A stretch of DNA of 36,029 nt, from positions 1-36,029 of the forward strand of contig JBPBQZ010000110.1 in the NCBI GenBank assembly GCA_050955105.1. The letters run 5' to 3'. This stretch comes from JBPBQZ01 sp050955105 (lineage in GTDB: Bacteria; Pseudomonadota; Gammaproteobacteria; Burkholderiales; Burkholderiaceae). How positions within the stretch are numbered: the stretch's first letter is position 1; every line of letters starts with the position of its first letter. A program made the translations under genes and the position numbers. Positions 6,845 to 16,700 of the stretch are shown piece after piece. The notes beneath the pieces were generated by a model, which worked only from the letters and a program-made list of their open reading frames with translations, had not been told where the DNA came from and did no database searches.

Positions 6845-7847
6845 GTGACAGAAGCTTTGCGGTGATGTCGACGATGGGAATCACGCGTTCGTACGACATG
6901 CGGGTAGGCCCGATCACGCCCAACGTGCCGACCACTTTGCCGTCCACCTGATAGGGCGCCGACACCACGCTCATGGCTTCCATCGGCACCAGGTGCGAGT
7001 CGCCGCCGATGAAAATCTGCACCCCGTGCGCATGGCTGGAAACGTCCAGTAACTGCAGCAGGCTGGTTTTTTGGTCGAACACGTCGAACAATTTGCGCAG
7101 GTGGTCCATATTCGACGACAGATCGGCCACTTCCAGCAGATTGCGCTCGCCGGAAATCAGCACGTCGTCGCCTGGCTCGGCGTCCACTTCGGCGCTCGCC
7201 TCGACGGCCTGCTGCATAAGTTGGGTCATATCGGTACGTAAAGCGTCGATCTCGTGGCGCAGTCGCGCGCGCACTTCATCGAACGACAGTCCTGCGAAAT
7301 GCATATTGATGTAATTCGACGCCTCGATCAGTTGCGACGCGGTGTATTCGCGCTGCGTCGCCAGGATGCGATTTTGCACGTCGCCTTCGGGCGTGACGAT
7401 GATCAGCAAGATACGCCGCTCCGACAGCCGGAGGAATTCGATCTGACGAAATATGTGGCTGCGGCGCGGTGTCAGCACCACGCCGGCGAACTGTGAGAGG
7501 CTGGAAAGCACGCCCGCGGCCGCGGCAATGACTTTTTGCGGCTGACCCGGTTGCAGCTGCCGCGCGACATTGCGCGTCATTTGCGCGGCATCGGTCAGCG
7601 GCTGCACGCTCAACAAGGTGTCGACGAACAAGCGATAGCCGCGCGGCGTGGGGATCCGGCCGGCAGATGTATGCGGGCTGGCGACCAGTCCGAGCTCTTC
7701 CAGATCGGACATGACGTTGCGAATCGTCGCCGGGCTGAGTTCGAGCCCGGAATAACGAGATAAGGTGCGCGAACCGATGGGCTGACCTTCCGCTATATAG
7801 CGTTCAATCAAGGTCTTCAATAGGGTACGGGCGCGGGGGTCGAGCAT
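6825..7847 (-). CDS. hrcA: Heat-inducible transcription repressor HrcA
   Basis: HrcA represses heat-shock operons by binding CIRCE operators and is kept active by GroEL. The 340-residue protein has the N-terminal winged helix (MLDPRARTLL start, then ELSPATIRNVMSDLEELG near residues 36-53) and the downstream conserved HTSAGRIPT motif near residue 58. The rest is the GAF-like and dimerisation region. The start is fixed by the family N-terminus, yet there is no visible Shine-Dalgarno sequence; a TAGAAT hexamer lies only seven bases upstream. It is followed by overlapping hemH and is divergent from nadK. I found no CIRCE element in this window, so its targets, probably groESL, lie elsewhere. Confidence 0.97.
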   Translation of the reverse strand: MLDPRARTLLKTLIERYIAEGQPIGSRTLSRYSGLELSPATIRNVMSDLEELGLVASPHTSAGRIPTPRGYRLFVDTLLSVQPLTDAAQMTRNVARQLQPGQPQKVIAAAAGVLSSLSQFAGVVLTPRRSHIFRQIEFLRLSERRILLIIVTPEGDVQNRILATQREYTASQLIEASNYINMHFAGLSFDEVRARLRHEIDALRTDMTQLMQQAVEASAEVDAEPGDDVLISGERNLLEVADLSSNMDHLRKLFDVFDQKTSLLQLLDVSSHAHGVQIFIGGDSHLVPMEAMSVVSAPYQVDGKVVGTLGVIGPTRMSYERVIPIVDITAKLLSHALSQR

Positions 7848-7935
7848 GGATCAAATTCTAGCTTAATCGCCTGCCGGCTGGGCATGCTTGGTGCGCCGCG
7901 ATCGGCGGCGGCCGCGCGCGCTCGGATCCTGGCGC

Positions 7936-7957
7936 AAACGGCAGGCCTCTGCCGTTT
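7936..7957. repeat. Inverted repeat in the hrcA-nadK divergent region
   Basis: Perfect 9-bp arms AAACGGCAG and CTGCCGTTT are separated by GCCT. It lies 89 bases from the hrcA start and 46 bases from the nadK start, so it could be an operator serving both genes or a hairpin. There is no T-run. Confidence 0.5.
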
Positions 7958-8002
7958 GGCTAGCATGGCTCCAGCGCGCCGGACTTATGGTGTAATGCGC
8001 GA

Positions 8003-8908
8003 ATGGAGACCGGCAGCCGTCATTTTAAAACCGTCGCCCTCGTCGGGCGTCAAAACACCCCGGGCATCGCCGAACCACTCGGCGCGCTCGCGGCGCGCAT
8101 CGCCCATTGCGGCTTCGATGTGGTTTTCGAGAAGGCCACCGCCTACGACATCGGCATGTCGCAATACCCGGCGCTGACTCCCGCTGAAATCGGCCTGCGC
8201 GCCGACGTCGCGGTGGTGCTGGGCGGCGACGGCACGATGCTGGGCATCGGCCGGCAGCTTGCGGAATTCGGCACGCCCTTGATCGGCGTCAACCACGGGC
8301 GGCTCGGCTTCATTACCGATATTCCCATCTCTGATATGGACAGCGTGGTGCCGCAGATTCTCGCCGGCGAATACGAGAGCGAGGAACGCACGCTGCTGGC
8401 CGCACGCATCATGCGCGATGGCCAGGAAATCTATTCGGCGCTGGCGCTCAACGACGTGGTGGTGAATCGCAGCGGCTTCTCCGGCATGGCCGAATTGAGC
8501 GTCACCGTCGACGGCCGCTTTATGTATCACCAGCGCTCCGATGGCCTGATCGTCGCCACGCCCACCGGCTCCACGGCCTATGCATTGTCGTCGCAAGGGC
8601 CCATTCTGCACCCGGGTCTGAGTGGCATCGTGCTGGTGCCGATTGCGCCGCACGCCTTGTCGAACCGGCCGATCGTGGTGCCCGACGTTTCCAAAATCAG
8701 CATTCAGTTCGTGGGCGGCCGCGACGTCAGCGTGAACTTCGACATGCAGTCGTTCACGGCCCTGCAAACCGGCGACTTCATCGAAGTCTGCCGTTCGCCG
8801 TATCGGGTACCGTTCCTGCATCCGCGCGGGCATAGTCACTTCGCCACCTTGCGACGCAAGCTGCACTGGAACGAATACCCGTCCGAGGAGGATCGCCGGC
8901 TGTTCTGA
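8003..8908 (+). CDS. nadK: NAD kinase
   Basis: NadK phosphorylates NAD+ to NADP+. The 301-residue protein has the GGDGTM nucleotide-binding motif at residues 74-79, the LNDVVVNR motif near residue 150, and the DGLIVATPTGSTAY segment that forms the active site. Length and order are normal for the family. ATG at 8003 is the first in-frame start. There is no Shine-Dalgarno, and TGTAAT sits six bases upstream, so a leaderless or near-leaderless transcript is possible. recN follows after 14 bases on the same strand, so the two genes probably form an operon. Confidence 0.97.
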   Translation: METGSRHFKTVALVGRQNTPGIAEPLGALAARIAHCGFDVVFEKATAYDIGMSQYPALTPAEIGLRADVAVVLGGDGTMLGIGRQLAEFGTPLIGVNHGRLGFITDIPISDMDSVVPQILAGEYESEERTLLAARIMRDGQEIYSALALNDVVVNRSGFSGMAELSVTVDGRFMYHQRSDGLIVATPTGSTAYALSSQGPILHPGLSGIVLVPIAPHALSNRPIVVPDVSKISIQFVGGRDVSVNFDMQSFTALQTGDFIEVCRSPYRVPFLHPRGHSHFATLRRKLHWNEYPSEEDRRLF

Positions 8909-8922
8909 CGGCGCTGCGCATA

Positions 8923-10608
8923 ATGCTTCGTCTTCTGTCGATTCGCGATTTTGTGATTGTCGAAACCCTCGATCTCGAGTTCGAGCAGGGTTTTACAGTA
9001 TTCTCCGGCGAAACCGGTGCGGGCAAATCGATCTTGATCGACGCGCTGGCGCTGGTGCTCGGCGGTCGCGCCGATCCTGACGTAGTGCGCCTCGGCGCCG
9101 CACGGGCGGAGGTCAGCGCACAGTTCGACGTAGGTGCCGAGGTGGCCGCATGGCTGGACGCGCATGCACTGGATGCGCCGACCGAGTTGCCAAACGGCAG
9201 CGACGCCGGGATCGCCGGCACCGTACTGTTGCGCCGCGTGGTCGACGCGGGCGGGCGTTCGCGCGCCTTTATCAACGGCAGCGCCGCCACCCTGACGCAG
9301 CTTCGGGAAATGGGCGAGATGCTGGTGGACATTCACGGCCAGCATGCGCATCAACAACTGATGCGCCCCGACAAGCAACGCGAACTGTTCGACGCGCATG
9401 CACAGCTTGGCGCGCAAGTGGCGGAAGTCACGCGCGCCTGGCGTGGCTGGCGCGAAGCCGGCGCCGCACTGGACAGCGCCCTACGGGCCGAGCAGCAATC
9501 CCAGCAGGAACGCGAGCAACTGAGCTGGCAGATCGCCGAATTGGAAAAGCTCGCGCCCGAAACTGGCGAATGGGAAACGATCGGTGCCGAGCATCGCCGC
9601 CTGTCGCACGCCGCCAGTCTGTTGGATGGCGTCGGCAGCATTTCAGCCGCGCTGCAAGACGACGACGGCGCGATACTCAGTCAATTGGGTGGCATGGTCA
9701 GCAAGTTGCGCGAACTGGCGGGCATCGACGCCAGCTTGAACGATGCCTTGGCGGCCCTCGAGCCCGCCGAAATCCAATTGCAGGATGCCGCGCACACACT
9801 GAGCCACTACCTGCAGCGCGTCGATCTCGATCCGCAAAGGCTGGCTGAAGTGGATGAACGGCTACAGGCTCTGCACGGCGCGGCGCGGCGCTTGCGCTTA
9901 CGTCCGGAAGAATTGCCGGCGGCATTGATCGAGCGCCGTGCGCGGCTCGATGCGCTCGACGCCGCCGCCGATCTCGACGCATTGACCCAGGCCCGCGAGC
10001 AGGCCGCGGCGGTCTATCGAAACCTGGCGAAAAAACTTTCGACGCAACGCGCCAAGGCCGCCGACGCACTGTCGAGCGCGGTCAGCACCGGCATGCAGCA
10101 GTTGGCGATGGCCGGCGGCAGCTTCGAGGCGGCGCTGGTGCCACAGGAAGAAGGCGGCCCCTACGGTCTGGAACAAATCGAATTCCGCGTGGCCGGCCAT
10201 GCCGGCGTGCCCTTACGCGCGCTGGCGAAAGTTGCCTCGGGCGGCGAACTCGCGCGCATCAGCCTGGCGCTCGCGGTGATTGCGGGCGCGGCGGGCAGCG
10301 TGCCGACGCTGATCTTCGACGAAGTCGACGCCGGCATCGGCGGCGCAGTCGCCGAGGTGGTCGGCCGGCTATTGCATCAGCTCGGATCGATCCGGCAAGT
10401 GCTGTGCGTCACGCATCTGCCGCAAGTCGCGGCACGCGGCGATAGCCATTTCAGCGTCAGCAAACAGACGCTGCCTTCGGGGCAGACGGTCAGCGCGGTA
10501 GTGTCGCTCGAGCGCCCGGGGCGGGTCGACGAAATCGCCCGCATGCTCGGCGGTATCGAGATCACGCCGACGACCCGGCGCCATGCGAAGGAAATGCTTA
10601 CCGACTGA
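8923..10608 (+). CDS. recN: DNA repair protein RecN
   Basis: RecN is an SMC-like ATPase used in double-strand break repair. The 561-residue protein has a Walker A motif GETGAGKS at residues 29-36, a long coiled-coil middle with many Gln, Glu and Ala residues, an ABC signature ASGGELAR near residue 438 and a Walker B LIFDEVDAGIGG near residue 463. The length is normal. It begins 14 bases after nadK and ends 44 bases from the end of the convergent glnE. I did not see an obvious LexA box before the gene, so SOS control cannot be claimed from this sequence. Confidence 0.98.
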   Translation: MLRLLSIRDFVIVETLDLEFEQGFTVFSGETGAGKSILIDALALVLGGRADPDVVRLGAARAEVSAQFDVGAEVAAWLDAHALDAPTELPNGSDAGIAGTVLLRRVVDAGGRSRAFINGSAATLTQLREMGEMLVDIHGQHAHQQLMRPDKQRELFDAHAQLGAQVAEVTRAWRGWREAGAALDSALRAEQQSQQEREQLSWQIAELEKLAPETGEWETIGAEHRRLSHAASLLDGVGSISAALQDDDGAILSQLGGMVSKLRELAGIDASLNDALAALEPAEIQLQDAAHTLSHYLQRVDLDPQRLAEVDERLQALHGAARRLRLRPEELPAALIERRARLDALDAAADLDALTQAREQAAAVYRNLAKKLSTQRAKAADALSSAVSTGMQQLAMAGGSFEAALVPQEEGGPYGLEQIEFRVAGHAGVPLRALAKVASGGELARISLALAVIAGAAGSVPTLIFDEVDAGIGGAVAEVVGRLLHQLGSIRQVLCVTHLPQVAARGDSHFSVSKQTLPSGQTVSAVVSLERPGRVDEIARMLGGIEITPTTRRHAKEMLTD

Positions 10609-10652
10609 TGCGACGGGGCTGATGCTTGGCCAGCTGTCAACCACTGCGTTGA

Positions 10653-13607
10653 CTACGCAGCAGTGACCGCGGCATCGTTGCCGAACATGCGCGTCCACAG
10701 CGCCAGCACCGCGTCGCGATACTGGCTGACGCGTTCGGGCGGCACGCGCGCGGCTTCCATGCCGTCGAGCCGCAGCCGATGCTGCAACGCTCGATACTGC
10801 CGATAAGCATCACCGACCGTCGCCGCTTCATCGGCGGTTACCACACCCAGCGCAGCCAAGGCTCGCAGCAGCCCGATATTGCCGATATCCGCGACCAGTT
10901 CCGGGTAACGCGATGCATGGCCGAGCACCAGGTATTGCACGATGAACTCGATATCGACCATGCCGCCGCGGTCGTGCTTCAAGTCGAAATCGACGCTGCG
11001 ATTCGGATGACCCTCGTGCACGCGCTGCCGCATCGAGACGATTTCCTTGGCCAGCAGCGCCGCATCGCGCGGCACGGTAATCACCTCACGCCGGATTTCC
11101 TCGAAGGCGCTGCCAATGGCCGGATCACCCGCGCAGAAGCGTGCGCGCGTCAGGGCTTGATGTTCCCACACCCAGGCGGTATTCGCATCGCCCTGTTCGC
11201 GCATTTGATAGCGACGGAACGCCTTCAGCGGCGTAACCAGCAGCCCGGCCGCGCCGCTCGGACGCAAACGCAGATCGACGTCGAACAAGGTGCCCGCACC
11301 AGTGGCGGTGGTCAGCCAACTGATCAGGCGACGCGCGAAACGCGCATAGGTATCGTCCGCATCACCACCGCCATCCGGGCTTTCGTCGTAGAGAAAAATC
11401 AGGTCGAGATCCGATGCGTAGCCCAGCTCTTTGCCGCCCAACTTGCCGTAGGCAATGATTGCAAAACGCAACGCTTCCTCATGACGGCGCGGCAGCCCTT
11501 GCCACACCGCATGCAAGGTCACCTCCAGCACCGCATCGGCCAGATCGGACAGGCAGTCGCTGACCTGTTCGACCGTCAATTTGCCCGACAGATCTGCCAG
11601 CAGAATGCGGAATACTTCGGCGTGATGCGCATGCCGCAACATGTCCATGCGCTGTTCGACGCCATCGGCTGCGGCTAATCGGGCGGACAACATGCCGCGG
11701 AAACCGGGCCAGTCGAACGGCGCCGCTTGCGCATCGTCGTCCAGCAACTCGTCGAGCAATTGCGGATGCTGCAGCAGATAGCCGGCGGCCCAGCGCGAGT
11801 TCGACAGGACCCGCAGCACACGGCCCAGCGCCGCCGGATATTCGCCGAGCAACGACAAATAGGCTTTACGACGGCTGATGGCTTCGATCAGGTCGACAAA
11901 ACGCGACAAGGTGGTGGCGCGTACGGTGGCCGGTTCGAAACTGCGCAGCCGCGCGACGGCGCGCGCCATCAGACTATCGAGGCGGATGCGGCTGGCCTCG
12001 GGCAACTGCGCATAACGGCCCGAGCGTCGCAAGGCCATCAAACGTTCCAGTGCGTCGTCACTGTCGACGAAACCTTGCGTATCGAGCCATTGCGCCAGCA
12101 GCGCGCGGCCCCCTTCCAGCGCGTCGCCAACGCTCTGTTGCGCATCATCGGCCGAGCCGAAAGCATCGCGCCAAAGCGCCAGGAAAGCGGCTTCGTCTTG
12201 CCGCGCGGCATCGCCCGTCTGCGCATCCGCCACGCCTTCCTGCCCATCCTTGTCGGCGAATATGCGATCGAATTGCGCTTCGACAAAATCACGATGTGCG
12301 CTCAAGCTCGCATATAGCGCCGTGTAGTCGTCGAAACCCATCGCCAACGCCAGACGCTGACGATCGCCGGCGTCCACCGGCATGGCGTGGGTCTGCGCAT
12401 CGTCCAGGTATTGCAGCCGATGTTCGAGGCGTCGCAAGAACCGGTAGCTGTCGCGCAAACGCTCGACCGTCTTGATGTCGATCAGGCCAAGCACCGCAGA
12501 GCGATCGAGCGCTACACGGGTGGGCCGTACGCGCAGCCCGGCATCCTGACCGCCGCGTATCAGTTGGAACACCTGCGCGATGAATTCAATTTCGCGGATG
12601 CCGCCGCGGCCGAGCTTGATGTCGTCGGCAATTTCCGGACGCATGGTGGCGCGGCGCAAAGCCTCCTGGCCGATCTGCACATGCAGCGAACGCAGCGCTT
12701 CGATCACGCCGAAATCGAGATAGCGTCGATAGACGAAGGGCCGCACCAGGCTTTCGAGTTGCGGTGCCAGCACGTCGGGCGGCAAACCCGCGCCGTCGTC
12801 GGTCAGCGACAGCAGCCGCCCCTTGATCCACGCGTAGCGTTCCCACTCGCGCCCTTGTGCATAGAAATATTCTTCGAGCATTGCCAATGGGCACACCAAC
12901 GGCCCCGAATCGCCGTTCGGCCGCAGCCGCATATCGACGCGAAACACATAGCCGTCGGCGGTACGTTCGCTCAGCATGCCGATCAGCTTGCGACCCAGGC
13001 GCGTGAAATATTCGTGGTTCGACAGCGTGCCACGTGTGCCCCCGGCGGTGCTGCCGTCTTCCTCGTAGACGAACACCAGGTCAATATCCGACGACACGTT
13101 CAGTTCGCGGCCGCCGAGCTTGCCCATCCCCACCACGCCCAGGCTCAGGGCATCACCACGACCCGGCGAGAGCGGCGCGCCGTACTGCGCTTGCAGACCG
13201 CCTTGCAACTCGGTGACGGCGCGTGCGATCGATAGTTCGGCCAGGTCGCTCATCGCTTCGACCACTTCTTCGAGTTCGGCCAGACCCGATAAATCGCGCT
13301 CCATGACGACGCAAAAGACTTCGTTGCGCAGTTGGCGCAAGGCCGTCATCAAGCTCGCCTCGCCGCTACCGTTGCCCGCCGCGGGTGCTGTCGGCGACTG
13401 CGCCGCGAGCAACTCGTCGAGGCGCGCGCTCATGCGCGCCCGCGTCACCGGCACGCCGGCCGCGCCCGCCACGTAGGCATGCAGCGAGGGTGCGGCGCTC
13501 AGCAAGCGCTGCGCATATCTTGAAAAGGTGGCGCAGACCAGCGCCGGGTTGGCAGCACCTGCGGGCAGGGATAGCGCGGCCTGTTGCGCTGCTGGGGTCT
13601 CGGGCAT
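10653..13607 (-). CDS. glnE: Glutamine synthetase adenylyltransferase/deadenylylase
   Basis: GlnE sets the activity of glutamine synthetase by adding or removing AMP in response to PII proteins. The 984-residue protein carries two nucleotidyltransferase domains. The N-terminal one has KLGGREL and SSDIDLVFVY near residues 161-182; the C-terminal one has KLGGKEL and ASDLDLIFLY near residues 718-738. In the family the first is the adenylyl-removing and the second the adenylylating domain, and both catalytic Asp pairs are intact. I chose the ATG at 13607 (MPETPAAQQ), because the longer reading to 13724 would run across the divergent yhdP start. It is convergent with recN and divergent from yhdP. 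Confidence 0.96.
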   Translation of the reverse strand: MPETPAAQQAALSLPAGAANPALVCATFSRYAQRLLSAAPSLHAYVAGAAGVPVTRARMSARLDELLAAQSPTAPAAGNGSGEASLMTALRQLRNEVFCVVMERDLSGLAELEEVVEAMSDLAELSIARAVTELQGGLQAQYGAPLSPGRGDALSLGVVGMGKLGGRELNVSSDIDLVFVYEEDGSTAGGTRGTLSNHEYFTRLGRKLIGMLSERTADGYVFRVDMRLRPNGDSGPLVCPLAMLEEYFYAQGREWERYAWIKGRLLSLTDDGAGLPPDVLAPQLESLVRPFVYRRYLDFGVIEALRSLHVQIGQEALRRATMRPEIADDIKLGRGGIREIEFIAQVFQLIRGGQDAGLRVRPTRVALDRSAVLGLIDIKTVERLRDSYRFLRRLEHRLQYLDDAQTHAMPVDAGDRQRLALAMGFDDYTALYASLSAHRDFVEAQFDRIFADKDGQEGVADAQTGDAARQDEAAFLALWRDAFGSADDAQQSVGDALEGGRALLAQWLDTQGFVDSDDALERLMALRRSGRYAQLPEASRIRLDSLMARAVARLRSFEPATVRATTLSRFVDLIEAISRRKAYLSLLGEYPAALGRVLRVLSNSRWAAGYLLQHPQLLDELLDDDAQAAPFDWPGFRGMLSARLAAADGVEQRMDMLRHAHHAEVFRILLADLSGKLTVEQVSDCLSDLADAVLEVTLHAVWQGLPRRHEEALRFAIIAYGKLGGKELGYASDLDLIFLYDESPDGGGDADDTYARFARRLISWLTTATGAGTLFDVDLRLRPSGAAGLLVTPLKAFRRYQMREQGDANTAWVWEHQALTRARFCAGDPAIGSAFEEIRREVITVPRDAALLAKEIVSMRQRVHEGHPNRSVDFDLKHDRGGMVDIEFIVQYLVLGHASRYPELVADIGNIGLLRALAALGVVTADEAATVGDAYRQYRALQHRLRLDGMEAARVPPERVSQYRDAVLALWTRMFGNDAAVTAA

Positions 13608-13705
13608 GATGGCGTCCGGTCGCGGGTTGGGCGGAGAGAGAAACAGGTGCGCTGTGTTAAATTGGGCCGACACCGGCTTAAGCCTCATCATACTAGCGCC
13701 TTCGC

Positions 13706-16700
13706 ATGCCCGACCGCCCAGCAACGCCTGCAGAGACCGACGTGCGAAATCCAGATAGGCCCAGGGACAGGCGCGTCTTGCGGCGGGTACTGAAGGGGCT
13801 CCTGCTTGTCGTTGCGATCATCTATTTCATCATCGGCCTTGCCGCCCTGGGCGTGCGCTATGTCATCGCCCCGCATATCGATGCCTTCCGACCGCGCATT
13901 GAAGCGCTTGCCAGTCGCGCGCTGGGCGCACCCGTCAGCATCGGCCGACTGAGTGCCAGTTGGCAGGGGCTCTCGCCCACCCTCGACGTCGACGCATTAA
14001 AGATCACGCCGGGACTTTCCGTCGAACATCTGCACGCGGTCGTCGCCTGGCGGTCGCTATTGCACGGCCAGCCGGTTTTCGAGCAATTGCAGATCGACGC
14101 CCCCGACCTCCTCGCGCAACGTGATGCGCAGGGGCACCTGTCGATTGCCGGTGTCACGCTGCGCCGGCGTGGTGGCCATCCCTACGCGTTCATGGATTGG
14201 CTGCTCGAACAAGGTACCGTTGTGCTGCGTCAAGGCACATTGCATTGGCGCGATCAGACGCGCGCAGCGCCGCCGGCCACGCTGCGCGGGCTGCAGCTAG
14301 TAGTACGCAATAGCCTGACTTCGCATGAGATCGGCTTGCAAGGCCACGGCGACGACGGCACCGTGGGCGCGCTAGACGTGCGCGCGCGCTTCAACCATGC
14401 GCTGTTGAGCGAGCGCGGCAATCCCATGCACTGGACCGGGCGCGCTTATCTGTCGATCAATGCGGCCGACCTGACGGCCATCGGCGCCTATCTACCCGTC
14501 GGCAAACTGCAACCGGCGCAAGGCCATGTCGGCGCCCAAGCCTGGTTATCGTTCGCCGACGGCCATGCCAGCGACGCGCACGGCTCGATACAAGGCAATG
14601 CGATAGTGCTGGCCATCGACGACAAGCTACAGCGGCTGGAATTGCCGTCACTCGCGGCGCAATGGTCACTCAATCAGCGCAGCAACGACTATCGAATCTC
14701 GCTGCACGACCTGTCGATGGAAATTGCCGGGCAAGCACCGCTGCAAGACGGCACGCCGGTGCTGCGTGTGTTGCACATCGGGCGTTTCGACGGCCGCTAT
14801 CGCGCGGCGGCGCCGGGGCGCGGGGAAATCATCGCGGCATCGGGAGACATCGTCGATCTCGGCCTGCTGGCAGAGATCGGCGGCTCGCTGCCCTTGCCCG
14901 CTCGCGTCGCGACGCGCCTGGCGCTGCTTGATCCGCGCGGCGTGCTGACCAACTATCAACTCGATTTCGAGCGCGCGGCGCCCCCGCCCGACGCCAGCGC
15001 GGCGACGATTCGCGCGAGCGCCAACGCTGGCAGCGCGCCGCTGATTCGCTATCGCATCGCGGCGCGTTTCGACCACGCCGGGCTGGCGGCGCAGCAGCCG
15101 CCGCCGGGCCTGACAGCGGCCGGCCATCCACGTGCCGGCGCACCTGGCTTCGACAATATGTCCGGACGCATCGACGCCGACGAATCGAAGGGCGCGCTCA
15201 CGCTCGACGCGCAAAACGCTGGCGTGACGATACGTGGGCTGTTCGACGAACCGCGTCTGGCCTTCGACGCGCTGCGCGGTCAGGCAAGCTGGCATATCGG
15301 CGGCCTGGATGCCGCGGCCGGATCGGCTTCGGCGACAGCGACAGCGACAGCGGCCTCGGTAGCTTCGTCGGCAGCGGCATCCGCGACCCCTACCGTGTCG
15401 ACCACCGCGGCCAGCGCCAGCGTCGCCACCGTCGCGCCGCTCGCCCGTGCACCGGCACCAACCATCACGTCGGCGACCTTGGCCGATGCGAGTGCCGCGG
15501 CCCAGGCGGCTGCTTCGACCAGCGTGGCGGTTCCTGTCGCGACCGCGTTATCGCGCGTGCCGGGACAATTCATACACGTCGACAGCGCCAAGTTCGCGTT
15601 CTCGAATGCCGACGCCAACGGTACGCTTGCGGTCGGATTCCATGGCCCCTTTGCCGATCTGCGCGCCGGCAGGCTCGATCTGAACGCCGTGCTCGACAGC
15701 ATGCAAGTCGCCCGCGTGCCACGTTACCTGCCGACCAGCATCAGTCCAAAAATACGCGCCTATCTTGGTCACGCGCTGCTAGCGGGGCAAGGCCGTCACG
15801 GCACCTTGCAGATCCACGGGCCGTTGAATGAATTCCCCTTCAACCGTCATCCCGATACGGGCGTGTTTCGAATCGCCGCGCCGTTCACGGGCGCGCGCTT
15901 CGACCCATCGCCTTACCCGCCGCTGCGGCTGATCGACGGCAGCGTTCAACACTGGCCAACCGTCAACGCCATTTCCGGCCACTTCGACCTGGACGGCCCG
16001 CACCTGGGCTTCGACGTCACGCACGGCGAATACAAGCGCGTGGTGCTGAGCGGCGTGCAGGGACGTATTCAGAATCTTGCCGATCGGCAGGAAGGCATGG
16101 TGATTCGCGGCGCCGCAAACGGACCGCTGGCCGATATGCTCGACTATGGCAACGGCGGTCCGCTGCCGGTGTGGACCGGTCATGCCAGCGAACGGCTGCA
16201 CGCCACCGGCAATGCCGCGCTTAGCCTGACCTTGAAGGTGCCGCGCCGACCGCCGGCGCCGCTCAATGCTCCGCCCACCGTTCCCGTCAAGCGCGCCCAG
16301 TTCGACGGTGCGCTGGCATTCGACGGCAACACCCTGACCTACGACAAGGCGCCCCCCATCAGCGAGCTGCATGGACGCTTGAACTTCGGCCCGCACCGCT
16401 TCGCACTGCAGGACGTAAAAGGCCGCTTTCTCGGCGGCCCGCTGAGCGTAACCGGCGGCTTGCATCCCGACGGCTCCGCCTCGGTGGCCGGCAACGGTCG
16501 GCTTACCGCCGCGGGCTTGCAAGATTTCATCGGCAGCGCATCGGCCGTGGCGCCGTTCATGCATAGGCTGAGCGGCGAGCTGGCCTATGCGCTGAATGTC
16601 GACGCGCATAGCCATGCGCCGCCGCAGATCACGCTCAGGTCCGACCTGGTCGGACTGGGCTCGGCCTTGCCCGCGCCGTTAGACAAAGCAGCGGCGGCCA

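Noticed and set aside
13608..13724. N-terminal extension of GlnE
   Set aside because: The added residues would overlap the yhdP start and are not GlnE-like.
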